Counted from the first letter of the stretch, positions 49,601 through 62,320 are shown. The stretch is DNA of 64,000 nucleotides from Progne subis subis (GCA_022316685.1 JAKJHU010000084.1:2241001-2305000), one strand, 5' to 3'. A program made the numbers and translations. Notes: generated by a model not told the origin, from the sequence alone.

Positions 49601-51721
49601 CTGAGTCATAAGGGGTGAACCGACACCATTCTGACTGTGGTGGTTCTTTGGTCACAGAGAGTGAACCCAGCATAGAGCAGGGCCCTAAGATGGGGCTGGG
49701 TGAGGTGCTGATACTCTGAAGTTGGTGCTGGTGGCAGCAACTGGAAACCAGGAGCCACAGGTCTATGCTGCTAGGATTTCAAGCTCATTTTCTGAGACTT
49801 GAGAACATCTAATTGTTTGCACAGACACCCACAACTATGGCTGCAGCTGGTCTGCACAGCCCTGGTAGGCTGTTCAGCTTTACCTTACAACACATACTGA
49901 AGCCAACCCACTGGTCTGCAGCTCTGCTGGGATGTCAAATGAGGTCCTGAATGGACCTCAGTAGGTTGATGCAGCAGCAGTGTGGGGCTAAAGTCCGCTG
50001 TAAGCAGCAGAGGTCATTCCCCTGTGGTCACCAAATCCCTTGGTCACAGTCTAAGCACAGCGATGGTTCCTGTCACTACTCGAAGACCTCAGTCTAAAGT
50101 GAGCTTTTCCAGTGCCCTGTGATAGGGTGAACTTCTTTTATAAAGCCTGACTTACAAGAGAGAAATTTGGTTTGGAGCCAAGCCACAGCAGCATGTGAGA
50201 CAAGCAAGCCCATTCTGCTCCAGCGCAGTGGAGCATCAAGTGTCACTCTGGTCACTGCCTGTGGTTTGTCTCTGCTCCAGAAGAGTGAGCAGCAGATTCA
50301 CTTTATGTAACTCAATGCCAAGCCCTTTCTGAAGAACCACAGTGAATCTTGGTAAATTCACATCATGAGTAACTAGCATAAGCTGAGCTGGAAAAACGAA
50401 TTTTTCTTGCAACTGCAGCAGCTGGCCTATGCACAGGGACAGCTCCTGTAAGGAATGATCACAGCTATGCTTAAAGAGACAAATTCCGATTTCAATGCTC
50501 CAGTCTTGGGTAGATTTACCTCCTGCCTTCAGGCTCCTGGATCTAAGGGTCTGAAAGCAAAAGGCTGTCTGTTATGCTGAAAGGTGTCAGAAATAATGTT
50601 GACTCCACTTAAATATAAACAATAACACATTCCTGACCTGAAGAGGTGAATGGGCTTCTCTTCCTTTCCAGCCATCTCTGGATCAGACCATTCCTGTTTA
50701 ACCAGGCAATGTGTTCAGAATAAGGTGATCCTTCAGTAGGAGAGGCCAGATTCCAGACACAGGCTGACTGATCAACTTTCCCATTTCTCCTATCTGTGTA
50801 CTTCATTTCCATTGGGAGATTTTCTGAATCCACTGGTTAGGTGCTATGTATATTGGCATGTATAATAATTCCAAAAATGCAGGGTCTAGATTAGCAGGAC
50901 TGCTGCTAAAGCCCACGGGTCTTCTGGAAAAGCTCTGCTCCTTTCTACCCCTGTCTATGCCCACTAATTAACATGTAACAACAATAATGAACTAATTTTC
51001 ATGCTTTTTAGAATCCAGTCAGTAAAATATAGAGAGCCCTCTCCTTTCCATGGCTTGTAGATGAGCAGAAGGTGAGGGGAAATGCCCTTTCCATGTGTCA
51101 GCCACAGAACATCTCAACTGTCTGCAAAAACACATATTGCCTTTGCCCAGCCTTCCTGAGCTGCTGTGAAGATTTTTAAGATACTCACACTTTAATAACT
51201 TAAAACATGTACGGTGTGCACAGTAAAATAATTTACAGGAAGGTAATGCATAATATTTTTTCTGTTACACTTCTTGAATGCCAAGATAAAATTTATTCTT
51301 GCTTAATAACACCAGTGGCAGCATGGCAGAGTTTGGGAGTGTTCTCATGATCAAAGCATTTCTGCAGACTTCTTGGGATGCTTGTTACAGTCATTTAGTT
51401 CCTGTTGCTTGCAGTTACAGAGTCTTTATTGTTGTAATTTTTGTTATGGTTAAAGTACTTCTAAATCCACTTCTCAAAACCAGAATAAACAGAGAGAACA
51501 CACAGCTGAACTGCAATATTCAGCACCCAACTAACCTTTTCTGGTAGTGCCGCTCTATGATGCTCAGTGTGACCTTCCCAGCACAGGCTCAGGAACCCAA
51601 GAAGCAGGAGGTGGAACTTCTTTGCAGATCAATAAGTACTGGTAGACAATGTCCAAAATGTGTTTTAGAAGCTCTATTGTAGATGGTCTCATCAAGGGAC
51701 TGCTCTTGAGGGTCTTCAATT

Positions 51722-51738
51722 AAAAAAAAAAAAAAAAA
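51722..51738 (+). repeat. A17 tract
   Basis: Seventeen A about 105 bases upstream of the CR1 copy that begins near 51843. It is not a CR1 tail, since CR1 does not end in poly-A and the orientation is wrong. Confidence 0.95.
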
Positions 51739-51842
51739 TCTGGAAGCAGAAGGTTTACAATCTTGCAAAATAAAATATTCTAAGATTTCAGGAATTGGTT
51801 TTAAACATAGGAATTTTATTTCACTGATGTCACAATTCGTCT

Positions 51843-52172
51843 AGAGAAGGGACCTACAAGAAAGCTGGGAAAAGACTTTGTAACAGGGCATGAAGTGAAA
51901 GAACAAGAGGAAATGGCTTTAAGCTGAGAGAGAGTAGGTTTAGATGGGATATTCAGAAGAAACTCTTCCCTGTGAAGGTGGTGAGGCCCTGGCACAGGGT
52001 GCCCAGAGAAGCTGTGGCTGCCCCTGAATCCCTGGAATTGTCCAAGGCCACCTTGGACAGGGCTTGGAGCAATCTGGGCTAGTGGAAGGTGTCCCTGCCC
52101 ACACCAGGGGATGGGATTGGATGAGCTTTAAGGTTCTTTCCAACCCAAACCATTCTGGGACTGTATGATTTT
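51843..52172 (+). mobile_element. CR1 LINE 3' segment
   Basis: Begins GAGAAGGGACCTACAAGAAA, then GAACAAGAGGAAATGGCTT and TTAGATGGGATATTCAGAAG. It has the full 3' part, including GGTGAGGCCCTGGCACAGGG, and a tail ending GGGACTGTATGATTTT. Confidence 0.92.
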
Positions 52173-52385
52173 TAACTATTTAACTAACAAAACAGCCTTC
52201 AGAAAAAGGCAGGCCGTAAGATTTTGCTTTCAGGGCAAGACATCAGATAGAAACTGCAGTGGTACCACTAACACTTTTGGTTTAGCGCTTAGAGCTGGTT
52301 TCTCTGTATATTTAATGGAGTTTGGATGTACAGAGCTCTCAGGTAAAATAATTACCCTCTTCACAAGCATTTGTGTTATTTCAAA

Positions 52386-52490
52386 GTATCCCAGAATGGT
52401 TTGGATTGGAAGGGACCTTAAAGATCATCTGTTTCCACTCCCTGCTGTGGACAGGGATGCCACTTACTGGATCAGTGTGTTCAGGGTGTC
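52386..52490 (-). mobile_element. CR1 LINE 3' end, short
   Basis: Starts AGTATCCCAGAATGGTTTGG and runs TTGGAAGGGACCTTAAAGAT. It then diverges after GGACAGGGATGCCAC. It faces the copy at 51843-52172 tail-to-tail with about 215 bases between them. Confidence 0.85.
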
Positions 52491-53749
52491 ATCCTACCTC
52501 CCCTGGTTACCATTTCGGGCTCAGAATCACCTATTACCCACTATCCTGATTTTAAAGTGACCCAGCTGTAATGATTACTGGCTCTCTAAATTATTCATTT
52601 TTATTAATCAAGCAGAAGCTGCTGCATCAAATATTGCTCCCATAGCACAGTCACAGCTCTGCTTTTGATGAAAACTTATCTCCTGGTGCCAGGCCATGGT
52701 AACAAAGGCAGAGATTAGATTTGCTATCTTGGGCAAAGACATTTCCTGGAGCTCATGGGCCAGAACAAAGCAGCACGTGCATAAAACCAAAGGCTCAACT
52801 CAGTTATTAAACCGCTGGGAATTTTTCTCCTGAACTTTAAAATGGGAATGGTGGGTTAAGACTGTCTTCCGACTGGGGCAATTTTGCCAGAGAATTGAGA
52901 AAGAAATTGGGAAGAAAAATGAGTTATCTGTACAAAAAATGAAAATTGGTTCAATATTTAAGTTGTTTACATTTTCACTGGATTTGGCAGAAAGGTAGTT
53001 TTGAAACAAGTACTTTGACCTGCTGAAGGATGGATAAAATCAATGTGGTCCACAGTTTATTTTCAGTTAATATTAGTAATTATAGTATTTAGATTTGTAA
53101 CATTCTTTTAAAATTGACCCGGCAAAGAAAGAGGATCTGTTTGAGTTTGAACTAGTTAAATCTTACACTTAGAGCCTTAATGAAGTTTGTGGTTTTTTCT
53201 TTTAGAGAGCAAGAAGAAGCATACAAGTGAGAATATTCATGTGACATGGGTAGCTTGGGACTTCCAAAGATCAATTCTATTCTACTTTTTAAACAAAACT
53301 CTCTTTTCAGAATATATTCAAAGACCTTATTAAGTGGGAAATGAGGATTAGTACAAACCTCAGCAGAATCCCAGCTCTCATGATCAAATAAAGATCTCTA
53401 ATCTCTGTGGAGTACCAACCTTCAAGATCAAACAGCACTGTTTAAACCACAGCTGTGTACAGTCCTGGAGAAGCAGCTCGTATTTCCTTGGGGGCAGGGG
53501 CCAAAGATGGACAATGTGAGAAAGAAAGAACAAGTTCTGCTTACAAGGGGCAGCCTAGTGCAGCACCATTGTGTTTGTCCCTCTTGGGAACAGCAAATTT
53601 GGGATCCACCATCATTGCCTCAGAAGGTCAGGCTGAGTGAGGTTGGGAAAGGAAGTGGGTATTCAATCATCCTCTGCCTCAGGCTGCTCTCTGTGTCACA
53701 TGAGGTGACCAGAATCTCACTGAAGTACCCGGGAGAAGAGAGCAGAGAG

Positions 53750-54305
53750 AGGGCAAATCCTATGCTATGCACACAGCATGGTGACCTGATCCAGAAAGGG
53801 GATGGTCCTGCTGGCCTCAGCGTGGGCTCACCTGGAGCCCCATGTGCAGGGCTGGCCCCAACACTGGGCAAGAATGCAAAGGTCCTTGGCTGCATCCAGA
53901 GGAAGGTGACAGGGCTGAAGGCAGGTCCTGGGAGAGGCAGCTGAGGGCTCTGGGCTTGTCTAGTTTAGAGAGAAAGAGGCTGAGGAGCAGCCTGAGGAGG
54001 GACTGTGCAAAGAGAGGCACTGAGCTCTTCTCCCCAGGATCCAGGGTCAGGATGGGTGGGAATGGTTCAAAGCTATGCCAGGGGCAGTTCACACTGGATA
54101 TTAGGAAGCATTTCTGTACTGAGCAGGTAGTCAGACATTGGAACAGGCTCCCCAGAGAGCTGGTGGATGCCCCAGGCCTGTCAGTATTCAAGAGACATTT
54201 GGACAATGCCCTTAACAACATGCTGTAATTTCTGGTCAGCCCTGAAGTGCTCAGGCAACTGGGCTGATGACTCTTGTGGTCTATTCCAACTGAAATACTC
54301 TGTTA
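53750..54305 (+). mobile_element. CR1 LINE 3' segment, about 550 bp
   Basis: This is the longest CR1 copy in the window. Blocks are TGGAGCCCCATGTGCAGGG, GAGGAAGGTGACAGGGCTG, GAGCAGCCTGAGGAGGGAC, ACTGGATATTAGGAAGCATT, TCCCCAGAGAGCTGGTGG and GTGGTCTATTCCAACTGAAA. Open frames of up to 145 codons across it are shadows of the repeat. The 5' edge is uncertain by about 50 bases. Confidence 0.85.
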
Positions 54306-54649
54306 TATTCTAACACTTCTAAACTTGGCCAGCCATATCTAGTTGAAAGGTTTCTACAAGCAGTTTTCAGTGTCTCCTTTCCACCAATATCCATTTACAA
54401 AACCAGGCTATATCTGAGCTTTTTTCTGCCATTTGAGGTATTTCAGCCTGACCAGAAAGCCACCTGTTCCATAGCCTGATCCAGTCCTGATGTGCACTTA
54501 TGAGGTGCCTCATGGGTTACAGAGACAGGATCACACAGCACACGGGCATGGCCAGCCAGTCCAGACTGGTGTCTCTCAAGTTTGCTTAAGGTCTGCTAGA
54601 AGTTAAACAAAGTGTGCACAACGTGCAGAGGAATTGAAGCAGCATCCTC

Positions 54650-55100
54650 CTCTTTCTCTTTTCAACTTCCTTGAGAAAAATCCAGAGGAGTGGCAGGAAG
54701 ATGGTGAAGGGTCTGAAGGGGCCATATGAGGAGCAAGTGAGGGCACTTGGCTTGTTCAGCTGGAGGATACTGAAGGCAGAGCTCACCAGGCTGCAGCTCC
54801 TCCTAAGGGAACAAATCCGATCTCTGTTTTCTGTGCCCAGGGACAGGACCCAGAGAATGGCTGCAGCAGGGCCACGGCAGGATCAGGCTGGAGATGAGGG
54901 AAAGGTTCTTCCCCAGCGGGTGCTGGGCACTGCCCAGGCTCCCCAGGGAATGGGCACGGCCCCAGGGCTGCCAGAGCTCCAGGAGCGTTTGGGCAGCGCT
55001 CCCAGGGATGCACAGGGTGGGATTGTCTGGGCACGGCCAGGGGTTGGACTCGATAATGGTCCTGTGGGTCCCTCCCAGCTCAGGATATTCTGTGACTCTC
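54650..55100 (+). mobile_element. CR1 LINE 3' segment
   Basis: Same 3'-end type as the copies near 2846 and 10100 but longer. It begins with CCAGAGGAGTGGCAGGAAG and GAGGGCACTTGGCTTGTTCA. It continues through TGCTGGGCACTGCCCAGG to a tail ending CTCAGGATATTCTGTGACTC. It follows another plus-oriented CR1 by only about 350 bases. Confidence 0.88.
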
Positions 55101-55329
55101 TGGCCGGGTCAAAGGACAGCCCGGGACACCGTTGCTTTAACAGCATCCCTCACATTCCTCTCACACGGTTTTAAGATTCCCCAAGGGCTCATTAAGGAAA
55201 TAAGCAAAACGTGCAAAGCGCCGAGCCATGTAAGTTAAATTCCAGCCAAGCCGGGCGCTGCCGGCTCATTGCACAGCACAGCCACGAGGTGGAGGCCTTT
55301 ACAACGCTTATTCCAATAGAGCAATTGGC

Positions 55330-55560
55330 CCCAAACCCCATTTTACCCGCCCGAAGAGCCCCGGGCCCGCCCGGCGGTGTGAGGGGCCGCGGCCGCAGGC
55401 GCACACGGCACACGGGAGGGCGCATGGGCCCGCCCTCACCCGCAGGGCCCGCCCTCACCCGCAGGGCCCGCCCTCACCCGCAGGGCCCGGTAGCGCCCCG
55501 GGAGGCTCGGGGTCGCGGGGCACGATAGTGGCTTGTGCTCGCAAACACAGCTCCGCGTGG
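55330..55560. promoter_or_regulatory. Orphan CpG-rich patch, possible promoter
   Basis: About 230 bases of very GC-rich, CpG-dense DNA (for example GGGGCCGCGGCCGCAGGCGC at 55383) stand alone in AT-richer intergenic sequence. They lie about 15 kb upstream of HMCN1, between two CR1 copies. Part of the density comes from a 19-bp tandem repeat. No recognisable coding exon adjoins it. It could be a promoter of an unannotated non-coding transcript, a distal element, or simply a GC-rich minisatellite. Confidence 0.35.
55426..55490 (+). repeat. 19-bp tandem repeat, about 3.4 perfect copies
   Basis: The unit GGGCCCGCCCTCACCCGCA starts at 55426, 55445 and 55464, with a partial copy at 55483. The three full copies are identical, which indicates recent expansion. 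Each contains a GC-box-like CCCGCCC. Confidence 0.93.
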
Positions 55561-55639
55561 CTGGACACATTGACACTTTTGTGACAGAGGTTCTTAGCGG
55601 TTGATGTCTAGAGGCTGAACGCTTTGCTTCTGAAAGCAC

Positions 55640-55858
55640 GGAATGATGGAATAGTTGGGTTGGGCGGGACAATAAAGCCCATCTCGTTCTACCCTTGTCA
55701 TGGGCAGGGACACCTTCCACTGTCCCAGGGTGCTCCAAGCCCCGTCCAACCTGGCCTTGGACACTTCCAGGGATCCAGGGGCAGCCACAGCTTCTCTGGG
55801 CACCCCGTGCCAGTGTCCCACTATCCTCACCAGCCAACAATTGTTTCCCAACAGCTAT
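55640..55858 (-). mobile_element. CR1 LINE 3' end
   Basis: Starts GGAATGATGGAATAGTTGGG. It shows ATGGGCAGGGACACCTTCCA, CCAACCTGGCCTTGGACACT and GGGGCAGCCACAGCTTCTCT. It ends near AACAATTGTTTCCCAAC. It borders the CpG-rich patch at 55.3-55.55 kb. Confidence 0.9.
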
Positions 55859-58800
55859 TTTGACCCGCTCTGCTTCAGCTTCAGGCCATTGGCAAAGCCT
55901 ACGTTCCACAAAAACCCCTGACTGCATCAACTCCATCTTTAGCCTGTAAGATTCTGCTGATGCTCTGTGCTCCCTTGGTCTGGAGCTGCCTGCCCTGGGA
56001 CTCTTACCAAAACTGACACCGAACAAACAGTCCACAAACATTGTGGGTCACCTTTTTTATCCTTTTAAACATTTCAAGTATATGGCAAACCTCCAAGCCC
56101 TTGGTGTTTTCCCCATTTAAAAAGGTAAAACAGTTCTGAGGAATTTCAGAAGGTCATTGGTTAAATCAGAAACAGCTGAGCCAGCCTGAATTGTTTCAAC
56201 TTCCCCCGCATTTTTGCCTTAGCTTAAATAACACTGCATTTTTGTCTTACATGAAGGGCAAAAAATTAGATTTAATACTCTTGTGTTTGATTTTTTTGCT
56301 TTAGCATTGAAGCAGCTGTAATATCTTTAACTGGAATTATAAATAGGCTATATATAGGCAATGACAGGCCATGGATCTAATGCAGACTCAAGAATTAAGT
56401 ATATAAATGTAGTGGAAATAGTATTTTTTTCGCAAATGCTGGAAAGGACTGAAGATCTTTATGCCATAATCTGATTAAACACAGAAAGTCTCCTTCAGGA
56501 GGAATAATCTCTTTCAACATAAGTGGTGGACGAATTGGCAAACAAAATAGGTAACTCCTCCAAAGGCTATTAAATATATAGTATGTGTAATGCACAAGAG
56601 ATTATTATGTATACTACAACCACCAGAAATCCTGCTGTGACTTCTTTAGGGCCGTTACATCCATAAAGTCAATCTCCATGCCCCATTCTTTTGGGAACAA
56701 CCTACTGTTCCTCCTGACTAACTCCTACCACCATCTGCTCCTATTTAACCCCCCTGGCAATGGCTGAGCAAACACTTACATACTACCCAAGTCTCTTTAT
56801 GTTTTATAACTGTTCCACATCTCAGATTTAGTTGATTACATAACAATAAAAACTTTGATAAATAAAAAAAAGAGTCCAAATTGTGAAGACCTCCTACCTT
56901 GAGAGCATTCACATGCTTCCAAGAAAGCCAGGCCAATACAAAAAACAAAAAGATGCAAAAAACCAATTTTAAAACAGCTGTAACAAACCCATCAGTTACT
57001 TGTTTCCTGTGTACTTCCAACAGATAAATCATGGGATCCAAATGCAGCCACTCCCTCTCTGAGACAGTCCTTCCAGCTCCTCCTGAAGGCACCTGCAGCA
57101 GAGGGCAATAGAGAATGTTCATTTCCTCTCACTGCCTTTGATTTCCTGAGCAGGTAAGTCAAAGGCTGGAAGGTCCATTTTTTAATCAATAAAAATATGC
57201 TGATGAAGAGCAGTTTTGAGACTACAGTTTAATATTTACAGTTTTTCCCTACTATTATAGTAATACACATCTAATTGAGAGAAAATCTCTTGTGTCATTT
57301 AGAGGCACAAACTTTTCTGTAATGCTGAATATTCTGATAAGAAGATGTGCATGAAACAGTTACTCAGCTCCTTGCAGAAACCAGTTTGTATTTATGCCCT
57401 GTGTTTATCTGGTTTAAGTGTTTTCCACTACAAAATATTCATCCTTATAAGTCAGCTTTGTAATCACTGACTTTCAGTGAAATGCAGGCATAGACAGGGA
57501 TACGAAAATAGTATTTTCACTTTGAATTCAATGCAAAAACATGATGTCAGCAGGAAAACTGAGTCACAGCCAGATTTGTTACATTAACTTTTCCAATTAA
57601 CTGTTCTACATTGTTATGTGATGAGTATAACCATTGCAACGAACCAGGCTCTTCCCAGAAGTTCCATTAGACCTGTATTCCTAAATGCATAAACCCTCAC
57701 CTATTTGCTATAGAAAGCAAGGACTGTTCCATGCCTCCTTCACCAGCAAGCAGAAAAGGAATCTGTGAAAATCCATTTATGAACAGAAATGAATGGGTAA
57801 AATGTTCATAAGAGAATAACAAGTGGCCATAAGGTGCTTGTGCCAGCAGGCAGGTGGGTGTCTGTGCTAAGCAATGTGTTATTTCCCTGAGTGCTGGTAT
57901 ATATATTTAATAAACCACAGACCAACCTTGCTCCACAAGACCCTGTCTTGCACCAGCAGCATGGCAGAGCTTTGCACACAACCAATTCCTCTCCTTTTAC
58001 CATCAGCTTTGTGTAGAGGACACTTTGTTATTCTAAGTACACAGGGATTTTGCTCAATATCTTGTTCTTGCTCACAGCCCATTCTGAAATCAGGAACTGA
58101 TAAGGTGAGGAGCTTTGATATGTACAAGTTTATTTAATCAAAGTCTCCATTGTCTCTCTCTTTTCACAACTTTCATCTATGATGGAATGTTTTTCATTTT
58201 GGGATCTAATTTCTTCCATGAGGATACTGAACAAAAAATGCAGCCAAAGGCTTTGCAGGAGTCACAATTTGCAGTTCATTGTTAAAACAGCTCTCCCTGC
58301 TCCTCAGCCCACTCCTCCTCTTATACAGGCACCTGCCTCAACAGTCAGGAAAACTTTGGAATGGCTGTGGATGTGAAGCACAAGAAGGGGGATAGGAGCA
58401 AACCCTCCCAGGGCACAGAGAGTCCTGCAGCTCTCCAGGAAACCTTAATGTTATTCCATCACTGGAGCAGCTTTGCTCCTGCTCTGCTTCCTTAGAAGTG
58501 TTGCTGCCATCTCTGCTCATCTGCAGGCAGCATGTTTCCCCAAACCATCCCTGGGGATGTTCCCTTCCCAGCCTGCCTACATCACTCAAGCTGCTAAGGT
58601 CAAAATTTCATTGGTATCTCTTTCCACCAGTAAAGCATTTTCTGTCCACTGAAAAACTCAGCACATCGGGAAATGTTGTGAAGTAGCAAATAGTTCTTGA
58701 TCAAATTATTTTGAAAACAAAGAATCCATCACCAGCAGCTAATACAGATTATCTGCACTTCTATATTCAAAGCTGCATTATGAGTATTAAGGAAGAGAAA

Positions 58801-59977
58801 GAACTGGGAATGTTCCCAAAGTTCACTAAATCCTTTGCATTCCAGAAAGAGATAAATTTCTCATTCATATCTCCATCATGAGCTCTGTATACAGAGGACG
58901 CAGCTCTGCTTTCCATAAGCATCAACATGCTTCACATATTTTTTTCTCCCCACTTGTGCCAAGTCATTAAAATGCGAGACAAGAAACACTGAGCACAAAA
59001 TGGTTGGGGGATTAACAGAGATATTTCTTCTCCCCAGTTTCTGTTTGTGCCTCTCCTTCCTTTCAGACTCCCTCTGCTGTTGGAGTTATTATGCCTGAGG
59101 TTCGATGATACTTGAATAATTTAGCTTAGTCTTGTATGGAGATGGATTCAAAAATTTAGTGACATTTCTTTCCCCTGCTTTATTGATACCAGAGCTGCTT
59201 TAAAGGTAGGACCTTTGCTTTTACTGGCCCATGGAAAGCTGTACTTCCACCACTGGAAGGAAGCCAAAGGGGAACCTATCTGCTGTGCCTCCAGCTCTTC
59301 CCCAGGTGAGGAGGTGGTAAGAGCAGGGAATGCAGGCTGTCAAAACGTGGGAACAGGTCAGCTCTCAGTCCTGACAGAAAATATTTGCACCAGAGTCCAA
59401 TTCCCCCCATCCCCATGCCCAGTGATGAATTTGTCCAATTAAGCAGGTCAGAAATATCTCCCTGACTCCACCTAGGAATGAGGTTGGAAGCAGAGGAATC
59501 TATAACTCTTCACTTCTTGCCAGATAACTGCAAAGTAACTTCTGGAATAGTTTCCTGCCATGTAGAAAACAATGCTCTGGCGGCAGGGACGTGTGTGAGT
59601 GCTCTGCAGGCAGAGCATTGTCTGGCGTGTCAGTGTGTTTGTGTACACAAATATTAATGAAACAGAGGCCAAACAGGAACTGAACTCTCTCTGGGAACTG
59701 CTCCTCCATGGCATACCCAGGGAAGAAGGGAATGAAACATTCAGCAACTGTGCAAAAACTGCTGAAAAACAAACACCACTGTGTTCTATTGTGTCTATCT
59801 TCTGGGGAAAATCACTCTGTGAAACTCCGCAAGTGTTTATGCTGCTCTCAAGTGGAGTTTCAAGTTGTGTTATTTTGTGTCATTGCAAACTCTAATGCTG
59901 ATTGAAGGCCACGTGAAATGTTTTGTAATTTGCTCTGGATAAGTGTTGGAGGCCCAAAGTCACTGGATTCTACATGC

Positions 59978-60160
59978 TGTGGGCAGCCACAGCTTCTCTG
60001 GGCAACCCGTGCCAGGCCTCACAAGGAAGAATTTCTTTCCAATATTCCATCTAACCCTGCCCTCTACCAGTGGCAAGCCATTCCCCCTTGTCCAAAGTCC
60101 CTCTCCATCATTGCTGTAGGTTCTCCTCAGGAGCTGGAAGGTCTCCCTTCTCAAACATTT
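59978..60160 (-). mobile_element. Internal CR1 LINE fragment lacking its 3' end
   Basis: Starts inside the element at GGGCAGCCACAGCTTCTCTG, then TTTCTTTCCAATATTCCATC and GTGGCAAGCCATTCCCCC. It ends near TCAGGAGCTGGAAGG. The terminal roughly 130 bases normally present are absent, probably through deletion. Confidence 0.82.
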
Positions 60161-62179
60161 ACACCAGAACATCAAACACATAGATGATATTTTTAGTTTG
60201 GAGAAACTCCATTTGCCCTACCTCAGACAGGAATAATGGGCTTTCTAGGGATGAAAAGAAATAATATATTTTTAAAAAACTTCCTAAAGGGAAAATGGGT
60301 TCCATGGTTATTGTTTTACTATAAAGCTGGTCAAGTGCCAGGCACGGGTTTTGAGAAAATGGCCAATGTGCTGTGTTAGGCCCTTTTGGAGGCATCTGGA
60401 AGGAGAAACCTTTAAAAAATCTTACTTTAATTCTTGCTGTGATTAGAAATTCTGTAGCTATGACTGCAGTGCGCCATCTGTATAACAAGACCCTGTTAGA
60501 GTATCCATCTGGTAAGGAATGGATTACTTCATCAAATCTTACAGTTTAAAATCCTCATGAGTGGGCAACGTATTTACTCTGGTGCTGTGAAGGCAGGGAC
60601 ACAAGGCAGCAGAAGAGCTCTGTAAATTTCCCTGCCCAGCAGACCAGACCATCAGCATACACTAAGGTTTTGAGGTGCTTTAAATGGTTAAAAATGAGCC
60701 ATTACTTCAGTTTTTTGTTACGTTATACCTCCCTATGGAGAGACCCACCTCTGCCAACAGCATAATGCAAGGCTGGGGTTTTTGAAGAGCTCGCAGGAAA
60801 CACCTAAAGGAATGACAAAGCAGCTGCAGAAAAATCTTGCTTTAAAGAGGATGTTTTTCATATTTCATGTGAAATACAGAACCCTGAACTCTGGCTTTGT
60901 CAATTTTATCTGTTCCCATTTATTGCTTGAAAGATCAGGCTAATACTTACACAAAGGTTTCATTAGTGAATTTTACAGGAGCATGAAAACACCCAGAACA
61001 AGGTGCTTTGAAAAGAAATTCATGGGGAGAGAAAGAGAAGCAGAGAGAGAGAGAGCTGTGGCTTTAAAGAGAGGCAATCCAGTGACTTTTTGAATAATTA
61101 TAATTAATTTTTAATCTTTCTCAAAATAAAATAAGATGTGCTCTATCCAAGCAGCAGGGAGGCTTAAATATATCCCGTATTTTAGTAGGAGGGGAAAAGT
61201 GTGAACATCTCTGAAAATGGCAAATAAGCCTAGAGAAAATAAAGAAAAACAAAAAACTGTACAAACCTTTCAGAAGACATCATAGAGAAACCACAGCACT
61301 GAACCAATGCCAACACCTTCCAAGGCTTATAGACAAGCCAGGATCAGCAGAGAGTCCTGGCTGGGGCATACAAAAGGGAAAGGGCCAAAAGCAGCCCATG
61401 ACTGTGGAATGCTATCTGGAACGCTTGGTGAGCTTCCCAGCCCACTGCTTCAGGACCTCCAGTCCAAAGTCACCTGAAAGTTCATGCCTAGGTGAACTCA
61501 ACAGGTTGATTCTACACCAAATTCATAGATTGAAAAATGCATTTCTACTAGCCAAGCTACTTGAGTTGTGTTCTCAGCAGGTGGCACACTCTTACCACAT
61601 TGTATCCCATTACTGAATTTATTAGAAATGGTTTTTACCAAGATGAAGTATCAAAAAATCTCTATTTTAACAAGAAGGAAAGAAATCTACTCCATTCGCA
61701 ATTAAAACATTCATAATTAAAACATCCTGCCTCAAAAATAATTTTGTTTTCAAGAGTATTGTAAAGGGAACATCTCCATGTAGGAGTAGTTCTGCCCACC
61801 TGCTTTTATTTGTAAGTTGAAGGAGAGGAATAAAAAAAATTGCCTGACCTCTGATCACCTTTGGATAAAGCTTTCTGGCACAAAAATCATGGTGCCAAAG
61901 GCAAGATTTCCACTGTTCCCTGGCACAGGAGCTGATTAGTCAATGCCCTAGGAGTAGAGATGATGCAGTATGACTTCCAAGGCAGGCTCAGGACCCTTCT
62001 CATGGACAAATTCTGCACTCCAGGTACACTATTCCCCCACTTCCACACGCAGATGTAAACTGAGGGGCAAACAGGAAAACTCAGTAAGTACAGACATCTC
62101 AAATTTTGCTGGTAGGAGGAATGCTGTCAGTTCTGTTGGATACAGCAGTTGCAGTAATATTGAAAAATAATGCCTTGGT

Positions 62180-62320
62180 TTCACAGAATCACAAAGGTTA
62201 GAAAACACCCCCAAGGCTATCAAGTCCATCCTTCAAATCCCACAGCTCCCACTAAACCGTATCATGAAATGCCACATCTACTCATTTCCTCAGCTCTTCC
62301 AGGGAATGGTGAAAGGGAAA
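62180..62320 (-). mobile_element. Older CR1 LINE 3' end
   Basis: Starts TTTCACAGAATCACAAAGGT and continues AGAAAACACCCCCAAGGCTA and CCCACTAAACCGTATCATG. It ends CTCTTCCAGGGAATGGTG, resembling the copy at 49350-49600. Confidence 0.8.

Larger units (their letters stand above)
41529..55329. other. Intergenic sequence upstream of HMCN1 (proximal part)
   Basis: Apart from the CR1 copies and simple repeats listed, I recognise no gene. Stretches 41530-43440, 43490-46480, 46700-48010, 48150-49340, 49600-51840 and 52500-53740 have only short open frames with no familiar protein. Part of 49600-50550 has repeated phrases such as TTGGTCACAG (49651-49660 region and 50040s) and could be an old unrecognised repeat. 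Confidence 0.7.

Noticed and set aside
53842..55174. Open frames of 128-167 codons on the plus strand
   Set aside because: They lie on two CR1 3' segments and read repeat sequence. They are not host genes.
55436..56041. 201-codon minus-strand ORF
   Set aside because: It combines the antisense of the CR1 at 55640-55858 with the GC-rich tandem repeat. There is no independent evidence of coding.
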